A stretch of 64,000 bases of DNA, taken from Sepiola atlantica. Lineage: Eukaryota; Mollusca; Cephalopoda; Sepiida; Sepiolidae. Location: the NCBI GenBank assembly GCA_963556195.1, contig OY744523.1:77642445-77706444 (forward strand). Reading direction: 5' to 3'. The notes under the pieces are model-generated. The model was not told the origin of the DNA. It did no database searches and saw nothing but the letters and a program-made list of their open reading frames with translations. The translations under genes and the position numbers were made by a program. Positions 47,895-60,099 of this stretch are shown one piece after another (the first letter of the stretch is position 1; every line of letters begins with the position of its first letter).

Positions 47895-49040
47895 TATCTA
47901 CTGACATCCATGTACACACATACAGAGTTCATCAGTCTCTTTAGGATATTTACAAAAATTTGGAAAAAGCAGGATACTTCATGAAAAACAAACTTCATTT
48001 GAAAATAAATTGGTAATAAATAATGTTGAAAACCTTTTACCAATTCATCCACTGTTCGCATCGATAGTTGTCCAAAGTGTTGATATTTCTGATACAGATG
48101 ATCTTTATGAATGTTAAACAAAGTTCTAGTAATGATGCAGAGATTTTTATTGTTTCATGGGGCATTGACTGATTTCTCTCTCAACTATGTCTCATATGTC
48201 CAGTAGATGCAGATCTGGTAGCCTAGAAGGCCATGTATTGTTTGGGCAAACATTGTCATTCATCGATGCTTGGCTTTTCATTAGCTTGGTTATACTGTGC
48301 ATAGTCTGATTGGAGAAGACACACGATCTTATATTGTTCATACTGTCTATCCAGTGCTTCACAAATCTAACTTATACTTACTGGATGGCAGCAGCATTGA
48401 CTATGAAGCTGTGATGAAAGTGGTGAGGAGGCATGACATCACTCTCATTGCTCACAACTCTCACAATCATCACAGTTACTGAGAATTTTGTACGTATGCA
48501 CTTGAATGCTAGTTGAATATTTGCATAATCACCTGTAATTTCTTCCATCTACATTTTGGGCCTGATCAAAGTTTTACATTAGCAAAAAAACAAAACATTC
48601 AAGCCTCTTGAAATGTTAGCTTGTTGAACAGATCAAATAATGAAGAGATACCCTCTGCATCACATACAACTTGTGCCGGATGTCCTCTTGCCCACCTATT
48701 CTAATGGGGCACTCTGACACCGTGTGGTCCTTTGCAATGGCTCTGATTGCCTTACCTTCTAGGTCTCTTATCGATGATTTTTTTAACCTTTCATACAAGA
48801 TGGCCATAATGACAAAGCTGAGGAACATCCCAGAAGAAGTCTAAACATAAACGAGCATCAGAGAAAGATATAAAAATGCATTAGACTCGACAGCGGGGGG
48901 GGGGGGGGTTACATTGGGGAAACCATGTTGTTTGTTGTTTCGAATTAGAATAAATTGTTTCTACTACTTTTCAGACACACCTTTTACACATATAAGAATA
49001 GAATTACTAAAAATATTATTTCTGAATTCTTGAGATGAGG
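47895..49040. other. No recognised gene
   Basis: A minus-strand frame at 48616-48828 (70 codons, LKKSSIRDLEGKAIRAIAKD) looks less random than most but matches no family I know. A G-run lies at 48896-48908. Confidence 0.4.
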
Positions 49041-49044
49041 ATTA

Positions 49045-49260
49045 ATAATTTGCATCATTTTGGTTATTCGGACTACATTTCTCATCTTGAGTGTTTTCAT
49101 CACAACGTTTCGGCCGTTGTAACCTCCGAACTTCTGTAGGTGTATCTCTTCGAACTCGGGAATATTTTTGTCGAACTCGGGAATCTAGACGGAATTTCAA
49201 ACGGAACCCTTTATTTAATCCACGGGGGTAGCATGATCTTGTTTCGTTAGCCATGACTGG
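49045..49260 (-). mobile_element. SINE family D, minus strand
   Basis: On the minus strand it reads TAGCCATGACTGG-type body in reverse order: AATAAAGGGTTCCG, TTCGACAAAAATATTCCCG, then GGCCGAAACGTTGTGATG. The CTGANGA element is mutated (CAGAAG). Confidence 0.8.
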
Positions 49261-49364
49261 GAGAAGTCTTCAGTAATTGGCAATTCTTCGTATCGCCCAC
49301 ACCTAGGATTGAACCTTCAACCTTCAGATGACTATCACTTAGAAATAATTTAATTTAACTGAAT

Positions 49365-49435
49365 TAAAGGATCCGTGGTTCAGTGGATATAGTACTAAGT
49401 TAAATTCAGTTCCAAGTAATTATCAGTCTTTTTAA
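49365..49435 (+). mobile_element. SINE family D head fragment
   Basis: GGATCCGTGGTTCAGTGGAT plus ATAGTACTAAGTT equals the tRNA-like head at 28258. It faces away from the D body just upstream. Confidence 0.75.
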
Positions 49436-49899
49436 CATCACCATGATGTCAAAATTTGTACAAGCTGTATTGCTTATAAAATATATAATTAATTTGAATA
49501 AAGCTTGAAAATTCTATTACAATTTGAAAATTCTTTAATTTGAGAGGGATATAAGTATTAAGACATTTGTTTGTTTACATAGTGTAGTCTACTGAAAGAG
49601 TGTATCATAGATTAGGGAAGAGGCAGCCTCAGTGTATATATATATACATTATGTGTATATATATATACATTATGTATATATATATATATATATACATTAT
49701 GTGTATATATACTGTGTGTTTAGTAAAGAGGCATTAAGTACCATTTTTTGAGTCTTTAGTATGACTCGACCAGCCTATTAATAAACGCTTTAACCATTAT
49801 GTCAAATGTATATATTTGTGTATATGTATATGTGCATATGTGTATAGATATGAGCATGTACATAAGTATGTTTGTATATATATATGTCTGAACTAATTC

Positions 49900-50330
49900 G
49901 CCACAGCACAACCCGCATAAGCAATTCAAACATTGTCTCAAAGACGATTTGGAGTGGTTTTGAATTGATGCTGGGAGATGGGACGGGGGATGATTGTAGA
50001 TAGGTCAAGGTTGAAGAAATTGATTTTTGAAGGCAGCAAGCTTTTTGAAAAGAATAGGACGAAACACCAGCAGCTGTAGAGAGCAGCACAGAAGAGGCAG
50101 GAAGTGACACCTCCAGCACATAGAGGAAATATGGAACAGCGAACATGCCAAACATGCAATTTGGTAAGTATGTCATGTGCCGGTTTGTTGAATCACCAAC
50201 GAGTGCATGTGCTGCAAAATAAAGCACGGACAAGAGTTGGCTTCAATTATGGCATCCCTTCAGATGATCACAACACCTGCCAATTCTGTGGAATGGTCTG
50301 TAAAAGTCTAGCAGGCCTAGGTTTCTTTTT
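49900..50330 (+). pseudogene. LINE C-terminal tail with C2H2-type fingers
   Basis: The end of a non-LTR polyprotein: LFEKNRTKHQQL-like residues, then TCQTCNLVSMSCAGLLNHQR and VH (finger C-x2-C-x12-H-x3-H), then CQFCGMVCKSLAGL, a second finger cut off at 50320. Such paired fingers end many mollusc LINE polyproteins. At least two frames are involved, so it is broken. Confidence 0.7.
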
Positions 50331-50339
50331 TAAAAAGCT

Positions 50340-50808
50340 CATCTACATGTCTTTTTTTCATTTCTCACTTTCCCTATTGATCTGGTTATTCCTCACTCAC
50401 TCTCTTCCCGCGCCCCAATTCTTATCCTCTTCCTCTTACAAATCACAAACTCCCTCATCAAAATGAGTCTCCTCTGATTGCATATTCACTTTCTCTCTCA
50501 CTCAACCATTTTTACCTGCTTCTCCCCCACCCCACTTCATTTATTAGCTATAAAAGTGCAATTCAACAATATCAACAACAACAAGTCTGACCATTTTTGC
50601 CTGATTCTCTTTCATCCCGCCCGATTATATTAGACAGACCCTGAGAATTCCTCACCTGTTGATGTTCTCAAATCAGAGTCAAAGAAATGGCGATTCCACA
50701 ATCAGTGGTCAAACGTGAAACACTATTTCAACAGAGAATAAATCATTGCGAAATATCTCTTCATGTCTACTTTCTACTTCATAGATTTACTACCTAATAT
50801 TTTTTATT
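50340..50808. other. C/T-rich, no gene
   Basis: A pyrimidine-rich stretch (50340-50530), then unremarkable sequence. Confidence 0.5.
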
Positions 50809-51295
50809 ACTTATAAGTACACTTCTTATAGTATACTTATAAGTACACTTCTTATAGTATACTTATAAGTACACTTCTTATAGTATACTTATAAGTACAC
50901 TTCTTATAGTATACTTATATGTACACTTCTTATAGTATACTTATATGTACACTTCTTATAGTATACTTATATGTACACTTCTTATAGTATACTTATATGT
51001 ACACTTCTTATAGTATAATTATATGTACACTTCTCATAGTATACTTATATGTACACTTCTTATAGTATACTTATATGTACACTTCTTATAGTATACTTAT
51101 ATGTACACTTCTTATAGTATACTTATATGTACACTTCTTATAGTATACTTATATGTACACTTCTTATAGTATACTTATATGTACACTTCTTATAGTATAC
51201 TTATATGTACACTTCTTATAGTATACTTATATGTACACTTCTTATAGTATACTTATATGTACACTTCTTATAGTATACTTATATGTATACTTCTT
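50809..51295. repeat. 26-bp minisatellite, about 19 units
   Basis: The unit is ACTTATATGTACACTTCTTA plus TAGTAT. The first four units have TAAGTAC, the others TATGTAC, with two single variants near 51017 and 51034. The unit contains the palindromes AGTATACT and (first type) ACTTATAAGT. Confidence 0.98.
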
Positions 51296-51489
51296 CCCAT
51301 AATATAAGTTTAAGTAATGTTCTACTTCATAATTTTGCATATGATAAAAAATAGAAAAAATATAAGGTTACTAATCCTTGTGTTCATAAAATTGTCATTA
51401 GAATAAATAATAAATTATTAAAACTAAAACCATTTTGTTTTCTAAAATAAAAAACATTACAAAAATTAGTTTCATTCATGATTTTGTGA

Positions 51490-51560
51490 TGATCTTTTTT
51501 ATGGAAATCGCTCTAGACAAAGCATGAAGCCACTGGATGTAAGGAGCTAAAAAACTACTT
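51490..51560 (-). mobile_element. Jockey/CR1-like LINE 3' UTR fragment
   Basis: ATCGCTCTAGACAAAGCATG and AAGCCACTGGATGTAAGGAG match 53468-53510 and 26286-26310. Confidence 0.8.
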
Positions 51561-51564
51561 CAAG

Positions 51565-51947
51565 GTTAAAAACTAGCCAACGATAACTGTTAGGTGGATA
51601 GATTTCGACCCAGAAAACAGCAATTCTTCAGAAACGCCACTCATGGAATGTGAGGACTAAAGGACAAAATAAGGGAAGTGAGTGCTATGAGGCTGCCGAA
51701 AGTAAACTCACGGTCCATTTTCTGCCCCCTTTCAGAAACAAATGGCAAGCATTTTGACAATTATCCAAAAACAGAATATAACTCTTATTTAGGATTTTGA
51801 TAGGCACTTCTGTAACATAAGACAAGACTGAATTTAGAGTTTCGATTCGAATCCCCAAATTTTCTACTTGGTAGTCTTATTTTCTACTCATAAGTATACT
51901 ATAAGATGTATACTATAAGTATATTATAAGAAGTATATTATAAGAAG

Positions 51948-51980
<33 letters not shown>

Positions 51981-52013
51981 ATAAACACTGGTACAGTCAG
52001 CTTTAATTAACGT
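51565..52013. other. No gene; TA-rich end
   Basis: Imperfect TATACTATAAG repeats and TA tract about 51885-51973. Confidence 0.55.
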
Positions 52014-52029
52014 AATTAAGCATATCCCA

Positions 52030-52326
52030 TCTATTTATCTTCCTCCCACAAGGTAAGATGTGACACAAGGTTGGGAAGTGGGAAAGAACCAGCGCTCGAG
52101 AATTTGAGCACTCTGGCTGTTTAAAAATAGCCTGGGCAGCCCCGTCGGCATTCCCCGGTAGGGGCGCCTCAGACAGTAATCAATAAACTTACTCCTCCCC
52201 AAAGAGGGGAGGCAAAGCCTGGGAGGGTTCACCTCCTAGAACTGCACAGGACCGGCAACCCCCAATAGACCGGCGTAAATCCAGACCCAAAGGCCCGGAC
52301 GATACCGGTTTTATTAGGCAGGGTAA
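52030..52326 (-). mobile_element. SINE family A with 16-bp target duplication
   Basis: 297 bp flanked by AATTAAGCATATCCCA at 52014-52029 and 52327-52342. It shares GGGCAGCCCCGTCGGCATTC and ACTCCTCCCCAAAGAG with 5024-5356 in the same orientation. Confidence 0.92.
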
Positions 52327-52344
52327 AATTAAGCATATCCCAAT

Positions 52345-52690
52345 ATCAATTAGTCATAGGATTAGTAATAATTCCTATAATGAGGACATTTTTAATAGTA
52401 ATAGTTATACCTACAACAATATCTAGTTGTTATATTAACACTAACATTGAATACCAAGTTAAAATGAATAAGAACACTAGAAGGAGAAATAGAAATCGAA
52501 GAACTATTTGTTATATACTTGTTTAATCTTTTAAATCGACATTTTCCAATAAATAACCCATTGCATGAAATATTTAATAAAACACAATTAAATTTAGTTA
52601 TAGTTATGCAAATAACTTGGAAACAATAATTAAGAGTCATAATAGACAGATATTAAAAAGTAATGATAACAATAGAAGTAACAACATACA
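52345..52690. other. No recognised feature
   Basis: AT-rich sequence before the AAT tract. Confidence 0.5.
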
Positions 52691-52691
52691 A

Positions 52692-53455
<764 letters not shown>

Positions 53456-53459
53456 TTAT

Positions 53460-53775
53460 TTTAAACGCTCCAGACAAGGCATGAAGCCACTTGATGTAAG
53501 GAGCTAACAAGAACAAATATGATTATCGCAAAGACAGGTGATGCCTATTGGCCTTGGTCTTGAAAAGACGAAGGTTATAAAAAAAGGAAAACAGTCAGTA
53601 GGAAGCGAGTTCTACAAGCCTGCAGTTTTTGGAAAGAAGCTACTGGAATAGGAAGTTGTATTACAATGACGTATCAAAACAGCGAATTGATGGAGACCAC
53701 TAGACCAACGAGACAAACGAACTTAAACAAAAGAAACGGGGAATAGAAAACATCATTCTGAAAAACACATGCAAG
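53460..53775 (-). pseudogene. Jockey/CR1-like LINE 3' part (inverted copy, part 1)
   Basis: The minus strand aligns with 26285-26560 through the LWNSLP-type segment and the 3' UTR. It forms one half of a head-to-head split insertion with 53795-54060. Confidence 0.82.
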
Positions 53776-53794
53776 AGATATAAAATCTACAATC

Positions 53795-54060
53795 GGACGA
53801 TGTATGGAGTACTGTTGTCATATTTGGGCTGGTGAATCTCTGTCCCATTTAAGGGTTCTTGATAAGGTGCAGAAATGTGTCTGTAATTTGATTAACCCTA
53901 CCCTTTCTTCTTCTCTGCACCCTCTCTCTCACAGACGTGATGTTGCTAGTCTCAGTCCTTTCGACAAATACTATTATGGCATGTGTTCTTCAGAATTATG
54001 TTATCTATTCCCCGTTTCTTTTGTTTCAGTTCGTTTGGCTCGGACATTACCTTCACACTA
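53795..54060 (+). pseudogene. Jockey/CR1-like LINE 5' part (inverted copy, part 2)
   Basis: A plus-strand frame MEYCCHIWAGESLSHLRVLD, then VQKCVCNLIN and LHPLSHRRDVASLSPFDKYY: the post-RT region immediately upstream of what 53460-53775 encodes on the other strand. The last about 55 bases (53990-54045) are also the reverse complement of 53717-53770, so the two halves overlap. Confidence 0.85.
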
Positions 54061-54201
54061 ACAAACTCGCTGTTGACAATTCATAATGCTACAGACTTTC
54101 TTTGTTTACATATTTTTTGCGCTATCTAAAAAAACTATTAGCTTTAAACTAAGTGCAAACAAACAAGAAAGTTTAACCTATAAGTAAACAGTATATATAT
54201 A

Positions 54202-54994
54202 TGTTGCATAGCCCAACTCTTGGGCCGCGGCGCTTCTCATTTTGTATACTCTTCCTGATACAGGCCGTGGCTTTCACATTTAATACTCGTCATTTTTAAA
54301 ACATCATAAATCACATAGTTCATATATTGTTTGCATACCTTTAGTTTTCTCTCTCGCCGTGTAGAGGGCCGTGTCGTCTAGTGGATGAATTATCTCTTCT
54401 TTCCTTCCTGCCGTGAACCACGCCGTCTGTTGTCTGCAACAAAAGCTTCCAGACCGACTCACCAAACAACGATCTTTTTACTTTCCATTCTTTTTATTAC
54501 AAGCGTTTGTTATATCAGCTGGGAGTCATTCACTATGTCGCGAGAAATAAAGAGAGCAATCACTACTTTATCGTAGTTAGTTAACAATTATTTTCTTAAC
54601 CATTGATAGAGAGGGGGAAAGGATATCTCTCGCTTGTATTTTCTTAGGGAAATATTTCCCTTATCTGTTGTAAATTACATTTTTACAATCACGTCTCATC
54701 GGTTTGCTTCCAAAACCCAGACTCATGAAACTTGCTTCTCACAAAGAACGAGTGACGTCACGGATCCCTCTGTTTCTCACGCAAGGCCTGTGACGTCACA
54801 GAGCCTCTCGCATGTGCACACTGACCCTTGATCCGGGGTCTCGTCACACGGTGAACTTGTCACGTCTGTGATTTCTGACTGTGAGAACAGGCCCCATTCT
54901 GCACTCGACTGCCGGTTAACCCCACGTTAATTCGTTCAAGTCAAACCAACGATTTCCAACAGATAAGTCCATTCCCATAGGGCCATTATCCAAC

Positions 54995-54995
<1 letters not shown>
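54202..54995. repeat. Candidate solo LTR, 794 bp
   Basis: Begins TGTTGCATAGCCC and ends CCATTATCCAACA, giving inverted TGTTG/CAACA ends as in LTRs. It interrupts a TA tract, with TATA on both sides. Less AT-rich than its surroundings, no coding capacity, AATAAA at about 54546. No second copy in the window, so the call rests on ends and composition. Confidence 0.6.
54753..54798. promoter_or_regulatory. Two CRE palindromes (TGACGTCA)
   Basis: Perfect CREB/ATF-type sites GTGACGTCAC at 54752-54761 and 54790-54799, 38 bp apart centre to centre, inside the candidate LTR. A strong match to the consensus; binding is inferred. Confidence 0.7.
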
Positions 54996-55034
<39 letters not shown>

Positions 55035-55044
<10 letters not shown>

Positions 55045-55245
55045 AAGACAAACGGAAAAACAAATTTAAATACAGGCAAAAGAGCATCAAGAAACGAGAG
55101 ATTTTACCGGTTTCGTTCGGATCAACGAAAGTCTTCAGAAAAAGTGACGACGTTCGTTGATCCGAACGAAACTGGTAAAATCTCTGGTTTTTTGATGATT
55201 TTTCCCTGTATTTAAATTTTTTTTCCGTTTGACTTTTTCACACAT
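55035..55245. repeat. Foldback element, about 95-bp arms, hammerhead-like core
   Basis: Left arm about 55035-55128 and right arm about 55153-55245 are imperfect reverse complements (GAAAAAGACAAACGG with CCGTTTGACTTTTTC; AATTTAAATACAGG with CCTGTATTTAAATT; TTCGTTCGGATCAACG with CGTTGATCCGAACGAA). On the minus strand, 55110-55138 reads CTGAAGA, TTCG-TTGATC-CGAA, GAAAC. It follows a (TG)n tract (about 55013-55041). Confidence 0.88.
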
Positions 55246-55292
55246 CTTGTCTTCCACAGCATTTAAATTTTTGATATATCGTGAATTTTATC

Positions 55293-55297
<5 letters not shown>

Positions 55298-55338
<41 letters not shown>
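55298..55338. repeat. (TA)n microsatellite
   Basis: A TA tract of about 41 bases. Confidence 0.96.
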
Positions 55339-55343
<5 letters not shown>

Positions 55344-55689
55344 AAAACCTAATATAAAAACAATATATATGTACTAGCAGAAATTCCACGGTACCTACTA
55401 CATCAATTTTTATAATTTACTGTTAACAATGATAGTTCTTTTGAAATAGTAAATATCTGTCGGGGGCAAAACTATTCAGAAAAAAAAAAAAATTTTAGTT
55501 CGTAAAAATAATTTTCATTGCCAGCTAAATTTTTTTTAACGAAATAAAACGAACATGTTTTTTACCCTAAAAATAATTGCCAGTTAAATATTCTTAAAAT
55601 AAATAAAACGAATGTCACTTTTCAAAATGTATTTATTCAATGGAACGACATAATTTGATTTTGGAACAATTCATTTTAAAATGGGTGAA

Positions 55690-57084
55690 GTCGGAATTAA
55701 ACAAAGGCTAAAGATGACCTTCTTCCCAAAACAGTCCTGTCATTTTAAGAGTCTTAGGAGCAGCAGCAGCAGCACGGCAAATGCTTACAATTTATGGAGC
55801 TTTTGCAACAAAAAGGAGATACAGATCGATTCTATTCACCTAGGAAGGAAGGTGGTCTACTTAGTGTTGAAGATGTTGTGAATATAGAATAAGGTTGTTT
55901 ATATAAATATATTTCTGACGGTAATGAGATTCTTCTTTGTGAACTGAAAAGAGAGGAAATACTAAGAACTGGGGTGAAAAAGAATCAAAAGTTACAAGAG
56001 AGAGGGTTACAATTATTTGGGAAGAAACTACACTGTATTCTTTAAGAATACTGTATTTAGAGATAATGACAGTTGGAATTGGTTGGTCAGAGGTGATCTC
56101 AAAAGATCTACCGAGAGCACCTTAATGGCAGCCCAGGAACAAGCCACTCGCACCAGGTTCATCAAACATTACATTGACAAAACTGCAGAATCACCGATAT
56201 GCTGATTGTGTAATGAAAGGGAAGAAACCTTAGCGCATATTGTATGTGAATGCTCAATGCTAGCACAACACCAGTATGAAAAATGGAGACACGACAAAGT
56301 CGTTCAGGTACTACACTGGAATATGTACAATCTTTATAAATTGGACCACAATGAGAAGTGGTATGAGCATAAACCAGAAGTGGTACAGGAGAACGATAAT
56401 ATCAAACTTCTTTGGGACATGTGCATACAGACTGATAAGGTTCTTGAAAATTCAAAAGACGACTTAATCTTTTAAACAAAAACAAGAGAACTTGCTTAAT
56501 CATTGATATATCCTACTCCTTCAATACCAGAGTGCATGAGAAAGAAGACGATAAATAAATAAATATCAAGATCTAAAATGGGAATTAGTTAGACTATGGA
56601 AATGTAAAGAAGTAAAGGTGATTCCCGTTGTAATTGGAACGCTTGGAACCATAACGAAAAACCACCATAAATGGCTTAAACAGATTGACAAGACAATTTC
56701 TTTTCCAATTCTGCAAATGGCTTGCCTTTTTGGATCAGCGAAAGTGTTGGGAGGTGACGGTGGCTAAGTGGATATCGACACGGACTGAAGACCTGGGTGT
56801 TCCAAGTTCGAATCCAGTCGGTTCCACAGTATCACTTTCACTTAGGGATGTTGGCAACCTTCTCGTGGTCCTTCCCGTAAGTACTCGATGTCTTTCCAGA
56901 AAGATTTCTAACTAGAAAAACATCGGGGAAACTAATGCCAACACCAGAATCATCTGATTCACACGAAAGAAGAAGAAGCGAAAGTGTTAAGGTAGAGCTT
57001 GAATGTCTAAGGTCAAAGGAACTGACTTGATGTTCAGAAAAGAAAACTCCAACTAAAAGCATCCAAAAGTTGAGACTACTATGA
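55690..57084 (+). pseudogene. RLE-type LINE C-terminal half (R4/Dong-like?)
   Basis: Frames change, but the order is clear: a DRFYSPRKEGG-like post-RT segment (about 55825), LYKYISDGNEILLCELKREE (55900), DSWNWLVRGDLKRSTESTLM with AAQEQATRTRF (56060-56160), a CCHC finger ending CNEREETLAHIVCECSMLA (56210-56270), then TCLIIDISYSFNTRV and VKVIPVVIGTLG (56480-56650), the restriction-like endonuclease region. A frameshift lies near 56470 and stops near 56195 and 56505. A SINE interrupts the 3' UTR. It ends in (AAT)n, as does the copy at 62051. Confidence 0.85.
56749..56976 (+). mobile_element. SINE family B, best copy, nested in the LINE
   Basis: Perfect A-box TGGCTAAGTGG and B-box GTTCGAATCC, a body with CTTTCACTTAGGGATGTTGG, and an (AGA)n tail. 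A 12-bp duplication AGCGAAAGTGTT flanks it (56737-56748 and 56977-56988). The homologous LINE at 62.3 kb lacks it. Confidence 0.95.
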
Positions 57085-57094
57085 AATAATAATT

Positions 57095-57163
<69 letters not shown>

Positions 57164-57168
57164 AAGAA
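57085..57168. repeat. (AAT)n-(AAG)n microsatellite at LINE end
   Basis: AAT units to about 57135, then AAG units to 57168. Confidence 0.96.
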
Positions 57169-57169
57169 A

Positions 57170-57865
57170 TGTGTTTTTTCTGTGAGACCCACACTTATTT
57201 AGATTATACTGCTAATACATATTGTTATAGGTCGGTTAATTGGCAGTACTTCACCCAGATTGCTAGTGTTGCAATACCCGTTCTTTCGGGAAACTCGGTA
57301 GCATCAAACAAACACAACGATAGAGACAAGGACGTGCTCGAGAAACTGTTTCTTTATTCTTCACCACCAGCTGGTGTAAGTTGGGTATACACATATATAT
57401 AATTGAATATTTCTTTGTTAGCAAAAGTTTTTTGGCATTATTGTTCTTTCCCTTGACGACGGTTGAATTTAGACTCTACCCAACGTAGGTTATTTTCACG
57501 AAATGAGGCAGAGTGATTTACCTTGCAACCTAGAGGGAAACATGACAATACGTTCTGTAGCAGTCTGCTCCCAAGATCTAGGAAAGGCTTGTGATCTCCA
57601 CGCCAGTTGTTTACAGCAGTTCAGCCGTGGTGGGGGTACCTCTCTTTGGGGCTGACCCACGACAAGTTTTTCTTTATATCTTCCCAACTTGATCTCTGCT
57701 ACGTAAGCGCTCCTTCTTCTTCTTCTTAATATCGTCGAAACGTTGGTTAATTAACGTTGACTGTACAAGTGTTTAGTTAACTTTATAAATGTTCTACTTG
57801 TTATTGAGCATTTTTGAAAAAGATATTGGGTTTATGTTAATTTTATCAATATATTTGAACTTAAT
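57170..57865. other. Unresolved block
   Basis: Less AT-rich than the flanks. It contains CTCGAGAAACTGTTTCTTTA and CGTCGAAACGTTGG (57725), perhaps an LTR or Penelope-like end. No gene recognised. Confidence 0.3.
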
Positions 57866-57869
57866 CAAG

Positions 57870-57920
<51 letters not shown>
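57870..57920. repeat. (TA)n microsatellite
   Basis: A TA tract. Confidence 0.96.
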
Positions 57921-57924
<4 letters not shown>

Positions 57925-58161
57925 GTATGGGCGGTAGAACTTGGCTGAAACAGTCGCTCTGGTAGTCAACTGATGAGCCCTCACTATGCTAACTAATTAA
58001 TACTACGGAAACTATAAAAATATTTTTGTATACTTTTATATTTTTTATTTTTCCCACTTTTTAACCACTTTTGTAATCAATTTAGTTTTATGTTGTGTTT
58101 ATGTCTACATTGTTTTTTTCTTGTTTTTTTTTCTCTGTCTTACATGACGTTAGTACTATCT

Positions 58162-58166
<5 letters not shown>

Positions 58167-58202
<36 letters not shown>
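58167..58202. repeat. (TA)n microsatellite
   Basis: A TA tract preceding GGGAGGCGCGAGAGCGC. Confidence 0.96.
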
Positions 58203-58205
<3 letters not shown>

Positions 58206-58401
58206 CAAGGGAGGCGCGAGAGCGCTCTATCCCTTAATAGACTTCACGAATGGCCTATGCTAGAAATCTCATTTCTTTGATCAATCATAACTCAAAAAAC
58301 AATAAACCAAATTAGTTAAAACTTTGCACAAAATTTTTATTTGATAGGTTCTATAAGTGTGTAGAATTTCAGCATCATTAGTCAAGGCAACCCAGAGATC
58401 C

Positions 58402-59031
58402 AGAAAGTTCTATCATGAAATCATGTTATCTGTGTGTACGTATGTACGTATGTGCCACCCTGTATCTCATCAACTATTTGATGGATTCAGCTGATTTTTG
58501 GCAGAGATAGAGGTTCTATGGTCTAGTTGATGGCATTTAAATTTCAGTTTACCATATACCTTAGTTTTCCAGAAAATTCTAAAAAACCTTATGAGAAGGC
58601 ATTGTATTGAGACAACTTTACAAAAGTAGTGACATTCCATGAAAAATGCCAGTATACTGAAATCATATACCCTTAATAGGGTTAAGATGAAAATTCATAT
58701 ACACTAAATGTACAAAAGCATGGAAATTCCCAAATTTGTACACTTTTATTGTCATTAAGGGTATGACTACATATCAACCAAACCATTTCATTATCACATC
58801 ACTACAGTATAGATCTCTATGCATGAGTGGATGAAGTGTGTGAGGTGCGCTGAAGAAAAATTCCTACCAGTAAAATACATAGCCCTGTTGTGCTCACATA
58901 CCCTTAATGACAATAAAAGTGTAAAAATTTGGGAATTTCCTTGCTTTTGTACACTTAGTGTTTATGAATTTTCGTACGTACACACAGATAACATGATTTC
59001 ATGATGGAACTTTCTGGCATTTTTCATGGAA
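58402..59031. mobile_element. Inverted-repeat element with rearranged arms
   Basis: 58689-58767 and 58905-58975 are inverted copies (TTGGGAATTTCC with GGAAATTCCCAA; CATTAAGGGTATG with CATACCCTTAATG). The outer right arm, 58976-59031, is the reverse complement of two separate left segments, 58402-58445 (ATCATGAAATCATGTTATCT) and 58633-58653 (ATTCCATGAAAAATGCCAG). No coding capacity. Confidence 0.85.
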
Positions 59032-59034
59032 TAT

Positions 59035-60090
59035 ACTTATAAGTAATTTTCTACTTCATAGTTTGACATATGATTAAAATATAGAGAAATATAAGGTCAT
59101 TTATTCCTGTGTCCATTGACATAAAGTCGTCATTAAAATCGATACTGGATGAATTTTAATAACTAAAACTAAAATCAATTTTTCTTAAAAATAAACACAA
59201 ATAAAATTCATTTTACATTTACACAAACACAGATAACATATTCTTCAAACTAATATCATTCATTCACAAGCCAACTCTGAACAGTTTGAGAATCTCCTCA
59301 ATTTTTAGTAAAATTGAAAATTGAAATAAAAAATACTTGTTTATTATCACGATTATACAGGATTCTGAGAGTGTATGACGAGTGTAGATATCAGGTGTTT
59401 TCTTCTTTTGTTTTCATACAGAAAAAAGTAATCAGAAATTGGATGGTCATTCTATCAAATCAACCTGCACTACAATGTTACATGGTACAAATAACAAGGA
59501 ACACATTCTCTCATTGAGATTCTAAAAAGAACTGCGGATCCTTTATTCAAAGATCTTGGTGTGTGGTAGGAATTCGATCTCAGTCTAGCAAGTTCATAAT
59601 TGATAATCATTGTAGTACTGAAATCACAACTTCTATAAGAGACGACCAACGAGTCAAATTCTTCACATTTTCTATTATTTGTTTGTAACTTTTATTTGTT
59701 TATGATATATTCGACATTTCCTCATTATTTGATCTATTTGGCTTAGTTTAAAGGTGTTGAGAGGCATTCACAGATTTCATATTCCAGTTAAATATCCCCC
59801 TTTCCAATCTATCAATTTGTTTTTCTTTATTCTTACTCTCGTATTTTCACAAAAGTCTTCCAATTTCCAACAAACTTCTATATCCAGTTTTCCTTCCACA
59901 ATCCCTAAGGCTCATAATATTATTTATGAAAATCTTTTTCTTTCTTGTTTTTCCAAATCCATAATGAATATCTATATCATACCCAAGAGCACAGATGGAT
60001 TTGTAAGGTCACTATATTATTCCATCTTTGAGATCATCTATAAAGCATTATGTTTCAGAATAAATTGATACAGCAATTTAAATAAGCAAG
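59035..60090. other. No recognised feature
   Basis: AT-rich; I see no gene. The 104-codon plus frame at 59754-60068 matches nothing known. Confidence 0.45.
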
Positions 60091-60099
60091 AACAATAAT

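Noticed and set aside
49802..50233. 143-codon minus-strand frame
   Set aside because: It is antisense to a LINE tail whose plus-strand zinc-finger residues are recognisable; its C-terminal part is microsatellite.
57966..58016. CTGATGAG followed by GGAAAC as a hammerhead
   Set aside because: The bases between them do not form a stem II next to the core motifs, so it looks like chance.
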